From assembly GCA_011009095.1 (NCBI GenBank), contig VTPC01090675.1, positions 278,110 through 342,109 on the forward strand: DNA of 64,000 nucleotides, written 5' to 3'. The notes below the pieces were generated by a model, which ran no database searches, was not told the origin of the DNA, and saw only the letters and a list, made by a program, of their open reading frames with translations. Shown piece after piece: positions 26,641 to 38,740 of this stretch; positions within the stretch are counted from its first letter, which is position 1, and every line of letters starts with the position of its first letter. This DNA is from Ignelater luminosus. Taxonomy: Eukaryota; Arthropoda; Insecta; Coleoptera; Elateridae. A program made the position numbers and the translations under genes.

Positions 26641-29600
26641 AAATTTTTATGGTAGATAAAACGCAATTTTTATATCATTATTTGCGTAATAAATTTCATT
26701 TTTATTGTTATACATATATGACTGATTTATATATTTTTATTGAAATATTCTTTTTTGTTTTCTATTCCGTTTAGGAGGGATGTTAGTTTTTCATTTAAAC
26801 AAATATCATAATGTTTGAACAATGGACAATGGATTTAGTTAAATAAGGAATAAGTATGAATACCTGCATCTTTATTTTAATTATATGTGTATGAAAAAGG
26901 AAATACAAGTAAAGTTAACGAACAGTTTGATACAATTAATGTGCATCGACATGACAGGTTTTCTGGGTCTACAACAGTTTGGAGTGCCGTCTGCAACACA
27001 TGTTGCTGGAATGCCCGCACGATGTCTTTATGCCGTCCGGCAGATGCTATGGAGATATCATACCTGCCATGGTTGTGACAACTGCATACATCCGGTAAAT
27101 CAAACGTTCCGTCATGTCAGTGTTTTTCTGACTTTTTCATATAAAAAGCCTACAAGTACAACTGCTGAATTTTTTCCTAGAAACGGTCGTTACAATTTAC
27201 AGAAACTCCTTGCATAGAGATATAATTTACTTACCTAGTTCACTTACAGAATTAAATTCCGTATCGTGATCGTGTACAGCATCACATTCCCTGTGTAAAA
27301 CAAGCATTGTAACCTTTAAAGAGAACGGTAGAATTTTTGTGGAATCGACTCTATCTGCACGAATATACATCTACTTGTCAAAGCGGTTCGCAAGCTCCAG
27401 ATGAAGACCTTTTACATAAATTTTATCCCGGAAATAAGTATCGTTACGTAAATGATAGAATACCTTGCTCAATCCAATCAGTCAGTATGCAAGGAACGTT
27501 TTCTCGGTTGTCTAAATCTCATTTAAAATATATGGATATGAAAGTCCCCTATAAAACACATCATGCGAATAACTATATAGCTTTTTAGGCTTCTTTACGA
27601 GTTTCTAAAGTATGGGATTTTGAGATATATTGCTCTTATAGACAAAGCTTTATTGCGGTGGAGGGTATATCAGTACAACCCAAATGGTGACAAACTGCGC
27701 CTATACATTCTCATATCGCGGGTGTCCGAAAATGTACGTCTTCTCCTTGTTTGACCTTTATTTATATTAGTTATTGTTCAATCTGGCTAACTAAAATATC
27801 CTTTAATACATAAACCTAAATATTGCTTTCACAACTCCCCTTACTTATAATTAATAATGCAAATTGTTCCGACATTTTATCAGACATACTTTTTTTTGTC
27901 CTTCCGCATCCTTAAGGTTTTACAATTCTTTTGCCAGTCACGTCCGGATTACTCCTCGCCTTCTTCCACCAGCTTCCGTCATGGGCGCGTCGAAATTGCT
28001 CTCAAACTCACCACACCCCTGTACAGTGTCCATAATGTCCTGAGACATATTAAACTTGGAAAACACGTACGAATGCGAAACTCCCTTATATGATCTCTCA
28101 TATGGCTTTTATGAAGATATTGTTAAGAAATATTTCTCTTTGCCCTTCAGTAAATTCTTGAAATGATTAATTTCATGTTTCCTTCTAGGAACTGAAAAAA
28201 TAAAATTCTCTAACAGAGACTTTTTAAAACTTGAAGTATTTATTAGGTAAGTTAGTGTTTATGCTCTAATTTTCCTCATTATAGGCATTACAATTAGAAA
28301 CATAAAAACAGGCTCCTGAATGATAGAAAGAAGTAGAATCGAAGGAATAAGAGTTTTTGAACTTTTTATAGTTCAGTAATATATCATTGCCTTCTAAAAA
28401 TCAATCCTTTGTACGTAGATAAACGCTTGCCTTCCAATGATTGTTAAATTTTTGATTTATTTGTAGTTAATTTTTTCAAGCACATAAACACGGTTTATTT
28501 TAATTAAAAGATTTCAGTTGACTCCGCACGTAATATATAGTTTTCCGAACACATGGATGGGCCTCTAGAGTGTGACCCTACTCTTGAAAGAATTTCTTGA
28601 TATTTTCAATCTGAAAGCAAGGCATCTTATAGCAAATTTTTCATTTGAACTGTGAACTCTATTAGTACTGCACTTTGTTGTTAAGTTTCTTAGCAAAATA
28701 ATTTGATTGATATACCAGAATTTGGCATTTGCTAACTGCAGCAGAGATTTCTTAAAAATCCCCCTTTTGGATTAAGAAGCAAAAGTTGTAAATTTACAGA
28801 CGAATCGTTTTTTGTCGTTATAAAAACTCCAAATGCTATTGTAATCGGACTTAAGTTGAGATCCACTATACCGGTTTGTACTTCATGAGGGGTATGTCCA
28901 TCTTCCTCCCACTGTAAGTAAATATAGCAGCGTAAGCAATCACTACCATCATAAATTATTCCATACAGATCTATGACATTTAGTTCTTAATCAGAACCTT
29001 GTTGAAAACCCCCGTCTGCTCTAGATTGTGTTATTTCAGTAGGAATACTGACGTAACTCTTTTTGGCAATTAAGTGTGAGAATGTGGCAGAATGAGTGAG
29101 AATATATATTATGAAGAAAACCCAAAATGATATTTAGGAAAACAAACTTTAGAAATTGTAATTCTTTGCTTATAGACGCTAATAGAAAAGGATTATTCCA
29201 ATAGACAAATTCATTCGTGCATTCTAGGCTAAGGATCTTCTTGCGTTCGTCAAAATAACTTCACAAGTCAGGGCGCAATCCAGCGTGAAGCAATTTAAAG
29301 ACATGGTAAGAAGTTTATGTATGTATGGGGCAGCAATCTTAAATCTTTCCACGTGCCACAAACGAAATGAAGCCTTGCCGGTACATGATATTGAGGCAGC
29401 GTCTTGCCTCTTTTGATCACTTCAAAGGCTTTTCAGTAAAACGATTCCCAGATAGTCTTGATCTTATATTTTCTGTTAGTACCGATTAGTGACTTCAGTA
29501 AAAGTTGTCTGGCTTAACGTACAAGTAAATATCATCAAAATCTTACTAAAAAGTTTTTTGACTTTTTGTCCACGTTCTTCGTTTCCTGTGCGCGCTACAC

Positions 29601-29739
29601 TTATCAGTGTCAATCAAAATGTGAAAACTTGAACAAATTTTGAGTTTGGACCTCGTGCAGCTTGCCGCAAGTAATGTAATTAAGATTATCCAAACCTTAC
29701 TATTACCTATCATGATGCAAATCTACAAACCCTCATATA
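26641..29739. other. Spacer with a GC-richer patch at 26.96-27.11 kb
   Basis: Mostly AT-rich. The patch 26960-27115 has near-balanced base composition and lies inside a 110-codon plus-strand frame (26885-27217) containing CHGCDNCIHP, followed by GTAAAT, a possible weak donor. I recognise no protein family, so I do not call a gene. A perfect octamer lies at 27857-27864 and another at 29715-29722. Confidence 0.3.
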
Positions 29740-30335
29740 TTCTTACCATTTCATAAAATCTTAAGATATTTAGTTGTTTCTTGAATTAATATTGTGTTGC
29801 CAGAGTTCAAACATTGAAAAGGTAACTGGGGAAATGCCAAACCATTTAGTTATGAGTCTTCGTACTTTTCTCAGATCGATACCAGATTTTCTTGCTTTAA
29901 TTAGATTTAGTCTTCTATCGTTTGAGAATTTGTCTTATACAAATATATGGTGAACCTCAAGTTCTAATTTCATTTGTGATTAGATAGATAAAAAGACAAG
30001 ACTTTAAGAAATAAATGCTAAACAAGTATTTGAGTTGATTTCAATCATTCGGTATGATATAGTAGAAGATGCATTGTACTGTAATTAAAGGTTCACAGTT
30101 TATTGCATATTTTTGAGCAAACGGTATTGGCCAAAGCACTGCACCTTGAGAAACACCATTGTATGTTTGCGATATGTTAAGAATTTTTCATCAAGTACAA
30201 TTAGAGGCAAATAGATTAATAAATCTGGAAATATTGTAATTTGGTCACTATAGCATTTTTCTATAAGACTCAATTTTGACCTCTAAAATTTAAATTCGTC
30301 TATGGCGTGTCTGAGTGTACCAAACAACCAAACAA
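29740..30335 (-). pseudogene. Decayed non-LTR retrotransposon (LINE) reverse transcriptase
   Basis: Minus-strand relic of a Jockey/CR1-superfamily LINE reverse transcriptase, the enzyme that copies the element's RNA into DNA at the target site. The clearest block is NGVSQGAVLWPIPF at about 30112-30155, the equivalent of the conserved GVPQGSVLGPLLF motif. Just upstream, KFLTYRKHT (about 30160-30195) fits the usual YL.NRKQYV, and AIDEFKF (about 30290) fits the AFD...HEIL region. Downstream, in another frame, TTKYLKIL (about 29760-29790) fits the KYLGI motif that ends the palm-thumb region, followed by NGKNI for the usual LKW..HI. The YADD box itself has been lost. Frameshifts and stops are frequent. 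The exact clade cannot be set by eye. Confidence 0.75.
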
Positions 30336-30779
30336 AAAACAAAAAATGAAAAACTACGTTGAATAGCAGCTTGATATTTCTGTTTCGTTGTTACCAATTA
30401 AATAATTTTTATTCTTCTTTTTATTAATACCAACTGAGATTCAGTTTATAAATTTCGCAGCACGCTTCTAATACTTTTACTTAATTAAAATTTTTAAGCA
30501 CAATATATCTCTCCTATAACGTTGCGTACAAATTAATGCTAGCCTGTAGGAGCCACGATATATCATTCCTTAATTCCCTAAGGCCTACTAGAAAACACTA
30601 CAGTAAACATAATTACCTAAATGAACTTTCAAGGTATTTATTTGTTTGGGAGCTATTTTTGGTCCAGGAATTAATTCGCGTTAATAATTTTATAGCGAAT
30701 TAAACCCACTTGAAATTGAACCAGCAACTGGCATCATTAATTATATTAAGCTACTTCAGATACGCGAATCATAATACTC

Positions 30780-31030
30780 ATATATCATTGTATGGGTTGT
30801 TATAAGCAATAAGCCCCGCAAGATGTTATAGCAAAGATAAAACCTTATCGAATTCTCGCGAAAACACCGAGATCGCTGGAGAGTAAGAAGAGAACGTGCA
30901 GTGTAGAGCAACCGGTTCTATATAAGGTTTCTACACGACAAGCCTCAGCTGCTGTCACTGGCATTTCGTTCGCTAATGAGATGGAATTGAACGGACAAGC
31001 CTTTGCTGTTCACCCATAACCTGCCCCCGT
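30780..31030 (+). promoter_or_regulatory. Candidate plus-strand core promoter and first non-coding exon
   Basis: A perfect Grainyhead consensus AACCGGTT (30910-30917) abuts a TATA box TATATAAG (30919-30926). A TCAG initiator follows, with its A at 30947, 28 bp after the first TATA base. That spacing is normal for insect TATA promoters. The transcript would begin CAGCTGCTGTCACTGG and contain a 12-codon AUG frame (about 30981-31019, ending TAA). It would then reach CCCCCGTAAGC, a good splice donor with GT at 31029-31030, giving a first exon of about 82 nt. The region is GC-richer than its flanks. No downstream coding exon was recognised, so it may belong to a gene with a long first intron, a lncRNA, or be coincidental. 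Confidence 0.4.
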
Positions 31031-31035
31031 AAGCA

Positions 31036-31689
31036 AAAAATTCTGATTCTATTAAAACAAAAATCTAATCATATTCGAGGCACATAGTACGTACCCTATA
31101 ATTATGCGTTGCTGGTTGTGGTAACTAGCGAGATTTCTAATGGCGACGTCTCTCCTAATGTTATAAACAAGACACACTTTATAAAAGAGTCTGATGTCGG
31201 AGGAATCTCGACAAGCATGCGTTATGAAAAATGTATCGCCAGAGAAAATCGACCGGTTGAACTGGGTTGGTTTTTGCGCTTCACGTTTGTTTAGAGTTTG
31301 GTCGGTTGAGTGTTCTTGTGTGATTGTGTTCATTATCTCCCGACATGACATGGATGGACAGGCTATGTTAAAAATGAGGCAGTTTTTGTGAATTCCCCCT
31401 TTGAAATCGGAGAATTTAGCTTGTTACCTTTATCTCTATGACGAATGAACATAACATGTCCGGAGAATTTTTACCTGTAAATTTCAAACGACCATTAAAA
31501 AGTTTTAATTGGCGGGTGTATTTTAAACATACCAAATTTAAAAAGTTTTAATTTCGCTGTTGTTAGGTACCTACATAATGGTAGTTTATAATGTAAGTAA
31601 ATACTAAACGATTGCTTGTTATCAACCACCGCGGAAAAATGTATACCGTAGATTCTAGTTCGTTATAAACCAATCAAACGTTAACAAGC
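31036..31689. other. Spacer with overlapping open frames, no recognised gene
   Basis: Bases 31052-31391 are open on both strands (99 codons on the minus strand; 61 and 65 codons on the plus strand) in moderately GC-rich sequence. ACCGGTTGAACTGGG near 31253 resembles a Grainyhead/CP2 double site. Neither strand gives a recognisable protein. A short direct repeat AAAAAGTTTTAATT recurs about 43 bp apart (31498 and 31541). Confidence 0.3.
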
Positions 31690-31960
31690 GACGTGGTGCG
31701 TCGATCGCTACGGAATATCAAACAACCACATTGTCACCGTGGACGGGAGTTGAATGGAGGATAATAATTCAGGAATAAATAAATAAAAGCAAAGCCGCTA
31801 GGTAGAGGGGGCGCAGGCAATGTGTGTGTATAGGTAGTATTTATGGAAGTTCGTTAGATCGTAAAGTTCGGCGGCCATCCGATGTTATGAACTGCACATT
31901 GCACCCCGTAACTAACCGCTGTCGGGGATGGAATTTGTCACACAAGAAATATCGTCTTGT
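31690..31960. promoter_or_regulatory. Candidate conserved non-coding element
   Basis: CpG- and GC-richer island starting about 740 bp downstream of the 30.9-kb initiator. It contains CGACGTGGTGCG, a GTGTGTGTATAGG run, TATTTATGG and GGCGGCCATCC (YY1/PHO-like GCCAT near 31874). It has no open frame of note. An intronic enhancer for the 30.9-kb promoter is one possibility. This is inference. Confidence 0.22.
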
Positions 31961-32632
31961 TGCTATTAATTGATGGTTCTGGTGACCAAAAGAATCGAAC
32001 CTGTCGATAATCAAGATGGAGTTTTTCGTTTAGTTATCCTTACTGCAAACATTAAACCGTACAGCAGGTCAGGTTATTATTATTCATTTCAAAATATATG
32101 ATCCTTTCATGTTGTTAAAGTACCTTATTCTGCAAGCTCGTGTTCGACTTAAACCAGTACATTGCATATCCGAAAGCCTGCTGAGCGACGTATTATTAAG
32201 TTATAAAATATAAACGTGCTCTAGGCTTTGGATTCTATATTTCACTGACTGTCAACTTCAACGCGAATTGCATGTGCATCATACAAGAAAAATGCTCTAT
32301 TTTTAGAACTATACCAACAATGTATACAGGGTTTATCGGACAAATATTTGCTTTTATGATTTAGACTTTGTAAAATGTTACCCATGAAATGTTGAGTTGT
32401 AAAAATTATAAAACGTGTAATTAACTTAACCAATTATAGAACATTTGGCATTTTTTGTTTACTGTTAGTGACCAATACAATGGTAACCTGCACTAGCTGA
32501 TAGACTTGTATCTTTAAGAAGAAAACTGTAGTTTATCTATTCAAATTTTGAATGTAACATATAACAAGAAATGTTAAAATCTGAGATTTTTTAAAATCTA
32601 AAATATTATTAACATTATCTGCTATAGCCACA
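31961..32632. other. AT-rich spacer
   Basis: No gene, repeat or RNA feature that I can support. Confidence 0.4.
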
Positions 32633-32890
32633 CGGAAAAGAATGTTTTGTTGGTGCTACAAAAAATTTAGTGAAATTTTGGACAGCAGATATTTTTGCAA
32701 AAACAGCAAATATTTTTGTCACACAGTATAATTTTTTGCTCTTGCCACTGCAGTACTTTGGTAGATACAACAAATTTATAATTTATTTTAGAGTTAGGAA
32801 CAGATTAATTTGTTTCTACAGCAAAAAAATATTTGCTGTCCAAAATTCCACTAAATTTCTTGTTGCACCAACAAAACATTTTTTTGCGCG
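32633..32890. mobile_element. MITE/foldback element with long inverted repeats
   Basis: About 258 bp with arms of about 60 bp. The left arm (32633-32694) contains CGGAAAAGAATGTTTTG, then TTGGTGCTAC, AATTTAGTGAAATTTTGG and ACAGCAGATATTTTTG. The right arm (about 32821-32890) carries the same blocks as reverse complement with few differences (e.g. TTTAGTGGAATTTTGGACAG). A 4-bp CACA flanks both sides and could be the target duplication. The interior is non-coding, and the 75-codon frame across it is a by-product. The superfamily is not assignable by eye. Confidence 0.8.
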
Positions 32891-35800
32891 CACATGATAA
32901 GATTGCGTAACAGAACCGGAGAAACTGCTGGAGAATGTAATCGCTAACTTAAGATTAGTTCAAAGTTGAATTACCTAACTCAACATTTCTTGAGTATCCC
33001 TACAGCTCGTCTTTGAATTTTAGAATAGACAGAGTAATTAATTATCTTTTCATGTTGAATAAAATTATTTTTCTATCATCCAAAGGTTTGTGTACTGTGT
33101 GAACAAGATAATAGCACATATTTTTTCATTACTTGTCATCAAATAAGGTTTATTTCCAAGTTAAGAAATAGTTTGCAGGTTCATAAAAAAGCACTCTCCC
33201 TGGTATTCGCAGGTCTATAAATTTTTACTCGCACGGCTAAATTAAGTTTTGTAATTTTACGAGCCTGTATGAGCGTTATTTTGCATGGCCTTACACGGAG
33301 GTCCATTAGTTGGGCTTATTTCAAAACGCGTCGGGCTTAACAGGTATAATTTTATATAATTTTAATGATATTTGATAATCGAGCATTTTTCTGGAATTAT
33401 TATTACACCTAATGGTTTATTAAAACTTAACGTACTACGCACCTTAAAAACAAGAAGTCAAAGACTGCTGTGATAAATGGAAGCGGTTGTAACAAAGACT
33501 TTTTATCAAGATATTTCATAATTTGCAGCAAGAATTTTATCGAAATTACGCCAATTAGCGAAGCAAGAGAAAATTCTCGAGATGCATTCGCGTATGCCTT
33601 CAAACAGCGGCTTTGTGCTTTAAAATGATCTTCAATTAAAATCTCATATTACACGGAAAAAGTAAGTTACTATCTACATCTATGTTCGTAATTCAGAAAA
33701 ATATTTTCATTTACAGTTTTAATGTTATGTGCAGAAATTTTCTAGATTTGTTAAAATTCCTTGAGTGATTTCCCGTACAGAGGTGAAATTAATTAAAACA
33801 ACCTACTGGAAGTGAAACGGGTGATTATTCTGAAAGCACACTTGAAAGCTGTTGACCAGAATATCTTTAAAATACATAGTACAATACAGGTGGTGTATTT
33901 TTCTAAATCCTTTTCTTCGCTTTCTTCTTGGTATTTCTAAATAAGGAGATGCATAGACATACACATACGTACACAGCTGAATGACTTCGTAGTAGAAGAG
34001 TTTTTATAGCATAATAAACTTACACACTTTTCAGTTCTTTAAATTGCATGTAAAATAATTAAAAACACCTAGTGATGATGAATACAAGTTCAGTAGAGTT
34101 GATAGCGAGAATGTATAATCTTCATTTCCTTGATAAACTAAGAGAGGAAAAAATGGAAAGCAAAACAGAACTCCACATGTTCCCTTATTTATGAAAAAAT
34201 ATTACTTTATCTTGCCTTGACAATGCAATAACATCTTTGAAATCTTGTATAAATCAAAAAGTTTTTTGGTTTATCTTCTACTTCACTTACTTTCTTTGTT
34301 TTTATCTTCCTAGTTGGATAACCTCGGAAGAATTCCACTCGTGTTTCTCCATTTTATTCTAAAGATAATCCAATTTTCTTTTACTTTATTATTTTGGTAA
34401 TTCAAGTTCTTCAATGATCTAAAAGCATGGAAGAATCTGACTTTCTTCCATGATAAAAAGTCAAAATGGTTAATGCTAATTTAGTCTCACAACTGTTGTT
34501 TCCGATCTCACAAGCATCTTTTAAAATTCACCGTTGCAATATGTAGCAGTAGGTTTCATTCTTAAGTATCTAATTTCCAATATTGCAGAAAAGTCTTAAT
34601 TGCATCTTTCAGCGAATAAAGTCTTCCCAATAATGAGACCTGCTGTTTTGTAAAAACAGAGCAAGGAATCTATGTTTATGGAAGTAGAAGTATTTTAAGA
34701 AATTCTTCCTTAGACTGTAAAGCAACAGTTTTAAATATGTAGTTTCTGAAGATATTAGCCATGATTCGCTAAACACCGTTTGGAGGCAGCTCCAAAGACT
34801 TACTTAGTATGCAGTAGAATAATTAACTAAGGAAATGAATATGGTTTGGAGTAGAAACACTTGCTGCAAAAATGGAATTTTACTGAAACTTGAAATTAAC
34901 TAGTACAGTTCATACCTACTTTACATGCAAATAAGTCTGAGGTATTAATAATGAATACAATACAAACAACAATATCCTCTTAATAGATTTCTGAAAGACT
35001 TCAGAACCAAATTAGTTTAGATATGCTAAGAAAATAAAAGGTCTGAATCCTCAGATAATCGTTACTCAACAAGAGTTTGTTTCCAACCACAATTAGAGTA
35101 GACTCTAACATGATACTTTGTGCCGATACATTTGACTACAGGTGTAGCAACACTGTGCTTTGGTATTTCTTTTTTATTTCGGTTAGTAATGAAACTACCA
35201 ACAAATCTATGCTGAAGTCAAAGAGCAGTTTGTTTTGAAAGAATAATCATAACATCAGACGAATTGTTACTCATCCCCAACATTACCTAAACCATAAAGC
35301 ACTATAGCTCTTCAAACATCAAACCAGAAAAAGAATATTGGAATTAGCATTGGTTTTCTAAAAATAGATATGGTAATGTGTGATTTACATGCTAAGTTTT
35401 TCTGGTAATCTTTATCCTTCAATTAGCAACAGTAAAGATGGAAGGCTTAGTCGATGGGAAAAACTTTTTTATTTATTACAGTTATTGCACGTTATGCACT
35501 TCTGTCTCTCTAATTCCAGTCATACACGAATTTATTGATTTTCGAGACTTTTGCATATCTATTTTCCCTAAAATATGTAAAGAGAGATAATTGTGATTGA
35601 ATAAAGAGCAGGCTATTACAAACGTTAAAGGTCAGACCAAACAAATTGTTGTGAAAGAAACAAGCTTGCACCGACACTATTGAGAATGAAAATACCGATA
35701 TCGCTCCAAAAACGTACAAAACTTGTATGCGATTCCCACATAAAATAAGAAGTAATCCTTCCATGGAAAACAAAAATAGGATAAAGTACGTATGTATATA

Positions 35801-38474
35801 AAAAAGCATTCGGAAACTAGCGTTAATAACGTGACCCACAAATGCGGGGAGTTGCTGAGTACTGAGTACTGAACCTGTAGATGCCCACAAGTTACATAGA
35901 CGTTTGCTGCTTATGTTACGCCAAATGAAAAGGCCCATTAAAGATAATAGTTGCTGGGAGAAAAATGGAGAGGAAACAACATAGAAAGAACTCTGTAACA
36001 TCGAATCCAATACTTTGATGGCAGAAGAGAATTAGAGCAAAGATTCAAACAAAAAGACTGAAAAATGTAGGATGAAACCCAAAGAATAAATTGCCATAAT
36101 ATGGAAGCAAGTATAAATTCAGAATATTCAGGAAACAAACCATGCTCAAAAGAAAAAGAATTTAATGGTATTGTAAGATTTTAATAGACGCTGTGGATAC
36201 AAGAGAAGAGAAAATCCTGACAGTGTGGAAAAAGTTCAAAGCCGAAGCTCTTAGGATGGGTCAAGGAAGCATAGGAAAAACTCACATTTAGGCTTTGGAT
36301 ATTATACATAAGTACCAGAACTCATAAATGCAGATTTGGTAAATGATAATGTTAAGAACGGCAGTTTGTGTATATTTTTAACATATAGAGGATCACTTTT
36401 TTGGATTAAGTGTATACCAAATCGAGTATCGTAAGCCAAATAAGAATTCGCAGCGCAAATACTGATTTGTTTGTTCAAACATAATTATTACAAAAACAAG
36501 ATTACTAAGAATAAATAAACCAGGTACCTATTCATATTATTAAAATGTAAATTATTATTTTAATCGTACTAAACATTTACATAACATGCTTTTTTCAAGT
36601 GCTTTATTTATTTACAAACAAAATTGTTTTATAAATACAATACAATTATTTGCTATGCCAAAGGAAAAAAAGCTTCTTTCAGTAAGATGACATACTTGTT
36701 TTATCTTCCAAAAAACAAAAACGATTAATTTAAAAGTAAGCGTCAGTACGTATAACCAGTATAATTGAAGTCAATTAACGTAATACCCAACATCCATTCT
36801 AATTTTATCGCTTGATGCATAAATGCTTAACATCCGCCGATAATATTTTCGGAGACCTAAATTTAAAATTACACACCGACATTTAATCGAGATCCCAGAA
36901 ATTTATGTTTTACGCATTTGTTTTATTTATGTAACACCTTTTGCCGCGCTTCCCCCTATATTTCTCTCAACGTGAATTAGTTTGGAGCTCAGTAGCAACT
37001 TTCGTCTATAAATATATCTTTCATTCCTTGGTTCCAAAACCTAATGGCTAAATATATTACCACCCTTCAAAAATGTATGTATACGTTTTATCTATGATAC
37101 GGTGAAAAAAAAAGTTTTGCAAAATACTTTGAACATAGGAATTTTTATGGTTATTTGGGTTCTGAAAGACGTTAGAAAGTAGTATCCTGCTGAGTCTTAA
37201 AAAAGTGTAGCTTTTGCACCGTTGTATTTGTTTACGTGGAGGGCTTTTAACGTGACATATTGATTGTAACGGTAACTGTTGGATATTTCTTAGAAAACCT
37301 CATTTTCTATCTTGAATTTAGAAAGTGACTTTGTGCAATGTTACTTAGCTTAACTAATTATTTCAATATGAATTTTACAAAATTTGATACTAGAAATTAC
37401 TGTAGAAAACTCTTTTGTCTGTCTTTGTTTTCAAAACGAACTTGACTTTATTCATTAATATTCCTTACTCTTGCACAAGTATGTAGGTCTGATGCGGTGA
37501 TGTACAGCATAGTAATTTGAACGTGCGACAAAACACATCAATTACCAATTGACAGATTGCATTTACGGGTTGTAAACATAATGCGAGTTCATGCAGTGGC
37601 TCATATATCATAGTAACCACAGATTAACCCCGATGCAATATTGTAATCAAATACTTGGGAGTATTACATGTTCTGTGAAATTATATTATATTGATAGATG
37701 TTTATTAACTAATGACAATTTTACAATTTTAGACATGAGAGTGCGTCAACAGAATTTTGCTAAAAGCTTTTCAGGTTAACAGTGTTGATTTAAATTATTG
37801 TAAATATGCTATTTACCGGGAAACGATCATGCGTAATCGTGTAATATGATATTCACATTTGGAATTAAAAATTTCCCCAACTAAATAGAATATGTATTCA
37901 TTTAATTTATGAAAAGTTAAAATAAATCAAAAATTATAATTTTGGAACAGATATTTCATATTTGTCCATAGCACATTGGCTTCTCTATACAGATGTGCTT
38001 GAAATTCAGTCAAATCTTACTGTAAAAGATCTTGTTGAAGTATAAGTTGCAGTCTCTATTTATAGCAATAATGTTTAAGATTCTGTCTTACTTGTGTGAC
38101 AACAGCTGTATAAAATAGACAAGGAAAAGTCTTGCATGCCTAAAGTACCCCAAAATCAGTTTACACAATTTGCATTTTTTTACTACTTATTCTGATTAAT
38201 ATCAATTGTGGTTTAATTTTTCACAGATAAAAAGATTCTGCCTACTGCCCTAAAGTTCACAACAAAATTACATTTACTTGCTACAAAGATTAACTGTAAT
38301 GGTTGCTTGGTTAGGCAGTGGTATTGCTGAATATGATCATAGCTTCACCAATATCAAATTTTCTTGCTTCCTATGATCTTCAAAGATGATTCCACTACAT
38401 TTCAATAGTAATACGTTGCTTGCTCACATTAAAATAAGAAGACATGATTGAAAGGTAGTTTGCCCATCTTAAAA
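32891..38474. other. AT-rich spacer with one long unidentified open frame
   Basis: The longest open frame is 35510-36010 on the minus strand (166 codons; its first base triplet is TTG and the first ATG is three codons in). It is very hydrophobic (Phe, Leu, Ile, Ser) with two or three segments that would score as membrane spans. That composition is also what purine-rich AT DNA gives by chance, and I find no motif of odorant or gustatory receptors or of any transporter. Octamers lie at 34925-34932 and 38168-38175. Nothing else is supported. Confidence 0.3.
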
Positions 38475-38740
38475 AAATCTTTAGATCAAACATCAGACAT
38501 CAGACATTAGTGACAGTCTTTATGTAAGATTTTGTACCCCTTTTTCTGTGTATAATCCTGTAGTATTGATAATGAACAATGAACTTGAAAGTCGACTGTT
38601 TAATTTAGGAAATCTTAAGATCAAACATCAGACATTAATGAAGGCTTTTATCTCGTAAGACCTTGTACGCTATTTTCCTATATAATACTGTAGTTTTGAT
38701 AATGAACAATGATATTGAAAAATCGACTTTTTAATACTTG
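38475..38740. repeat. Tandem duplication, about 130-135 bp unit
   Basis: Two adjacent diverged copies. AGATCAAACATCAGACAT begins at 38483 and again at 38618. TTGATAATGAACAATGA recurs with offset 130 (38567 and 38697), and TCGACT near the end of each copy also matches. Copy 1 has an internal extra CATCAGACA. I recognise no protein in any frame. Confidence 0.8.

Noticed and set aside
31985..32010. GGTTCGATTCTTT on the minus strand, like a tRNA B box
   Set aside because: No A box or foldable cloverleaf upstream. The same applies to the similar word near 57960. No tRNA gene was found.
35874..35897. AACCTGTAGATG, like the start of the miR-10/miR-100 family
   Set aside because: Only a partial seed match and no hairpin.
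35510..36010. 166-codon hydrophobic minus-strand frame, possible chemoreceptor
   Set aside because: Starts at TTG, lacks any conserved receptor motif, and its Phe/Leu/Ile/Ser bias is what purine-rich AT DNA gives by chance.
37029..37052. WFQNLMAKY, similar to homeodomain helix 3 (WFQNRRAK)
   Set aside because: Upstream sequence in the same frame has stops within 15 codons and no helix 1 or 2 residues. Treated as coincidence.
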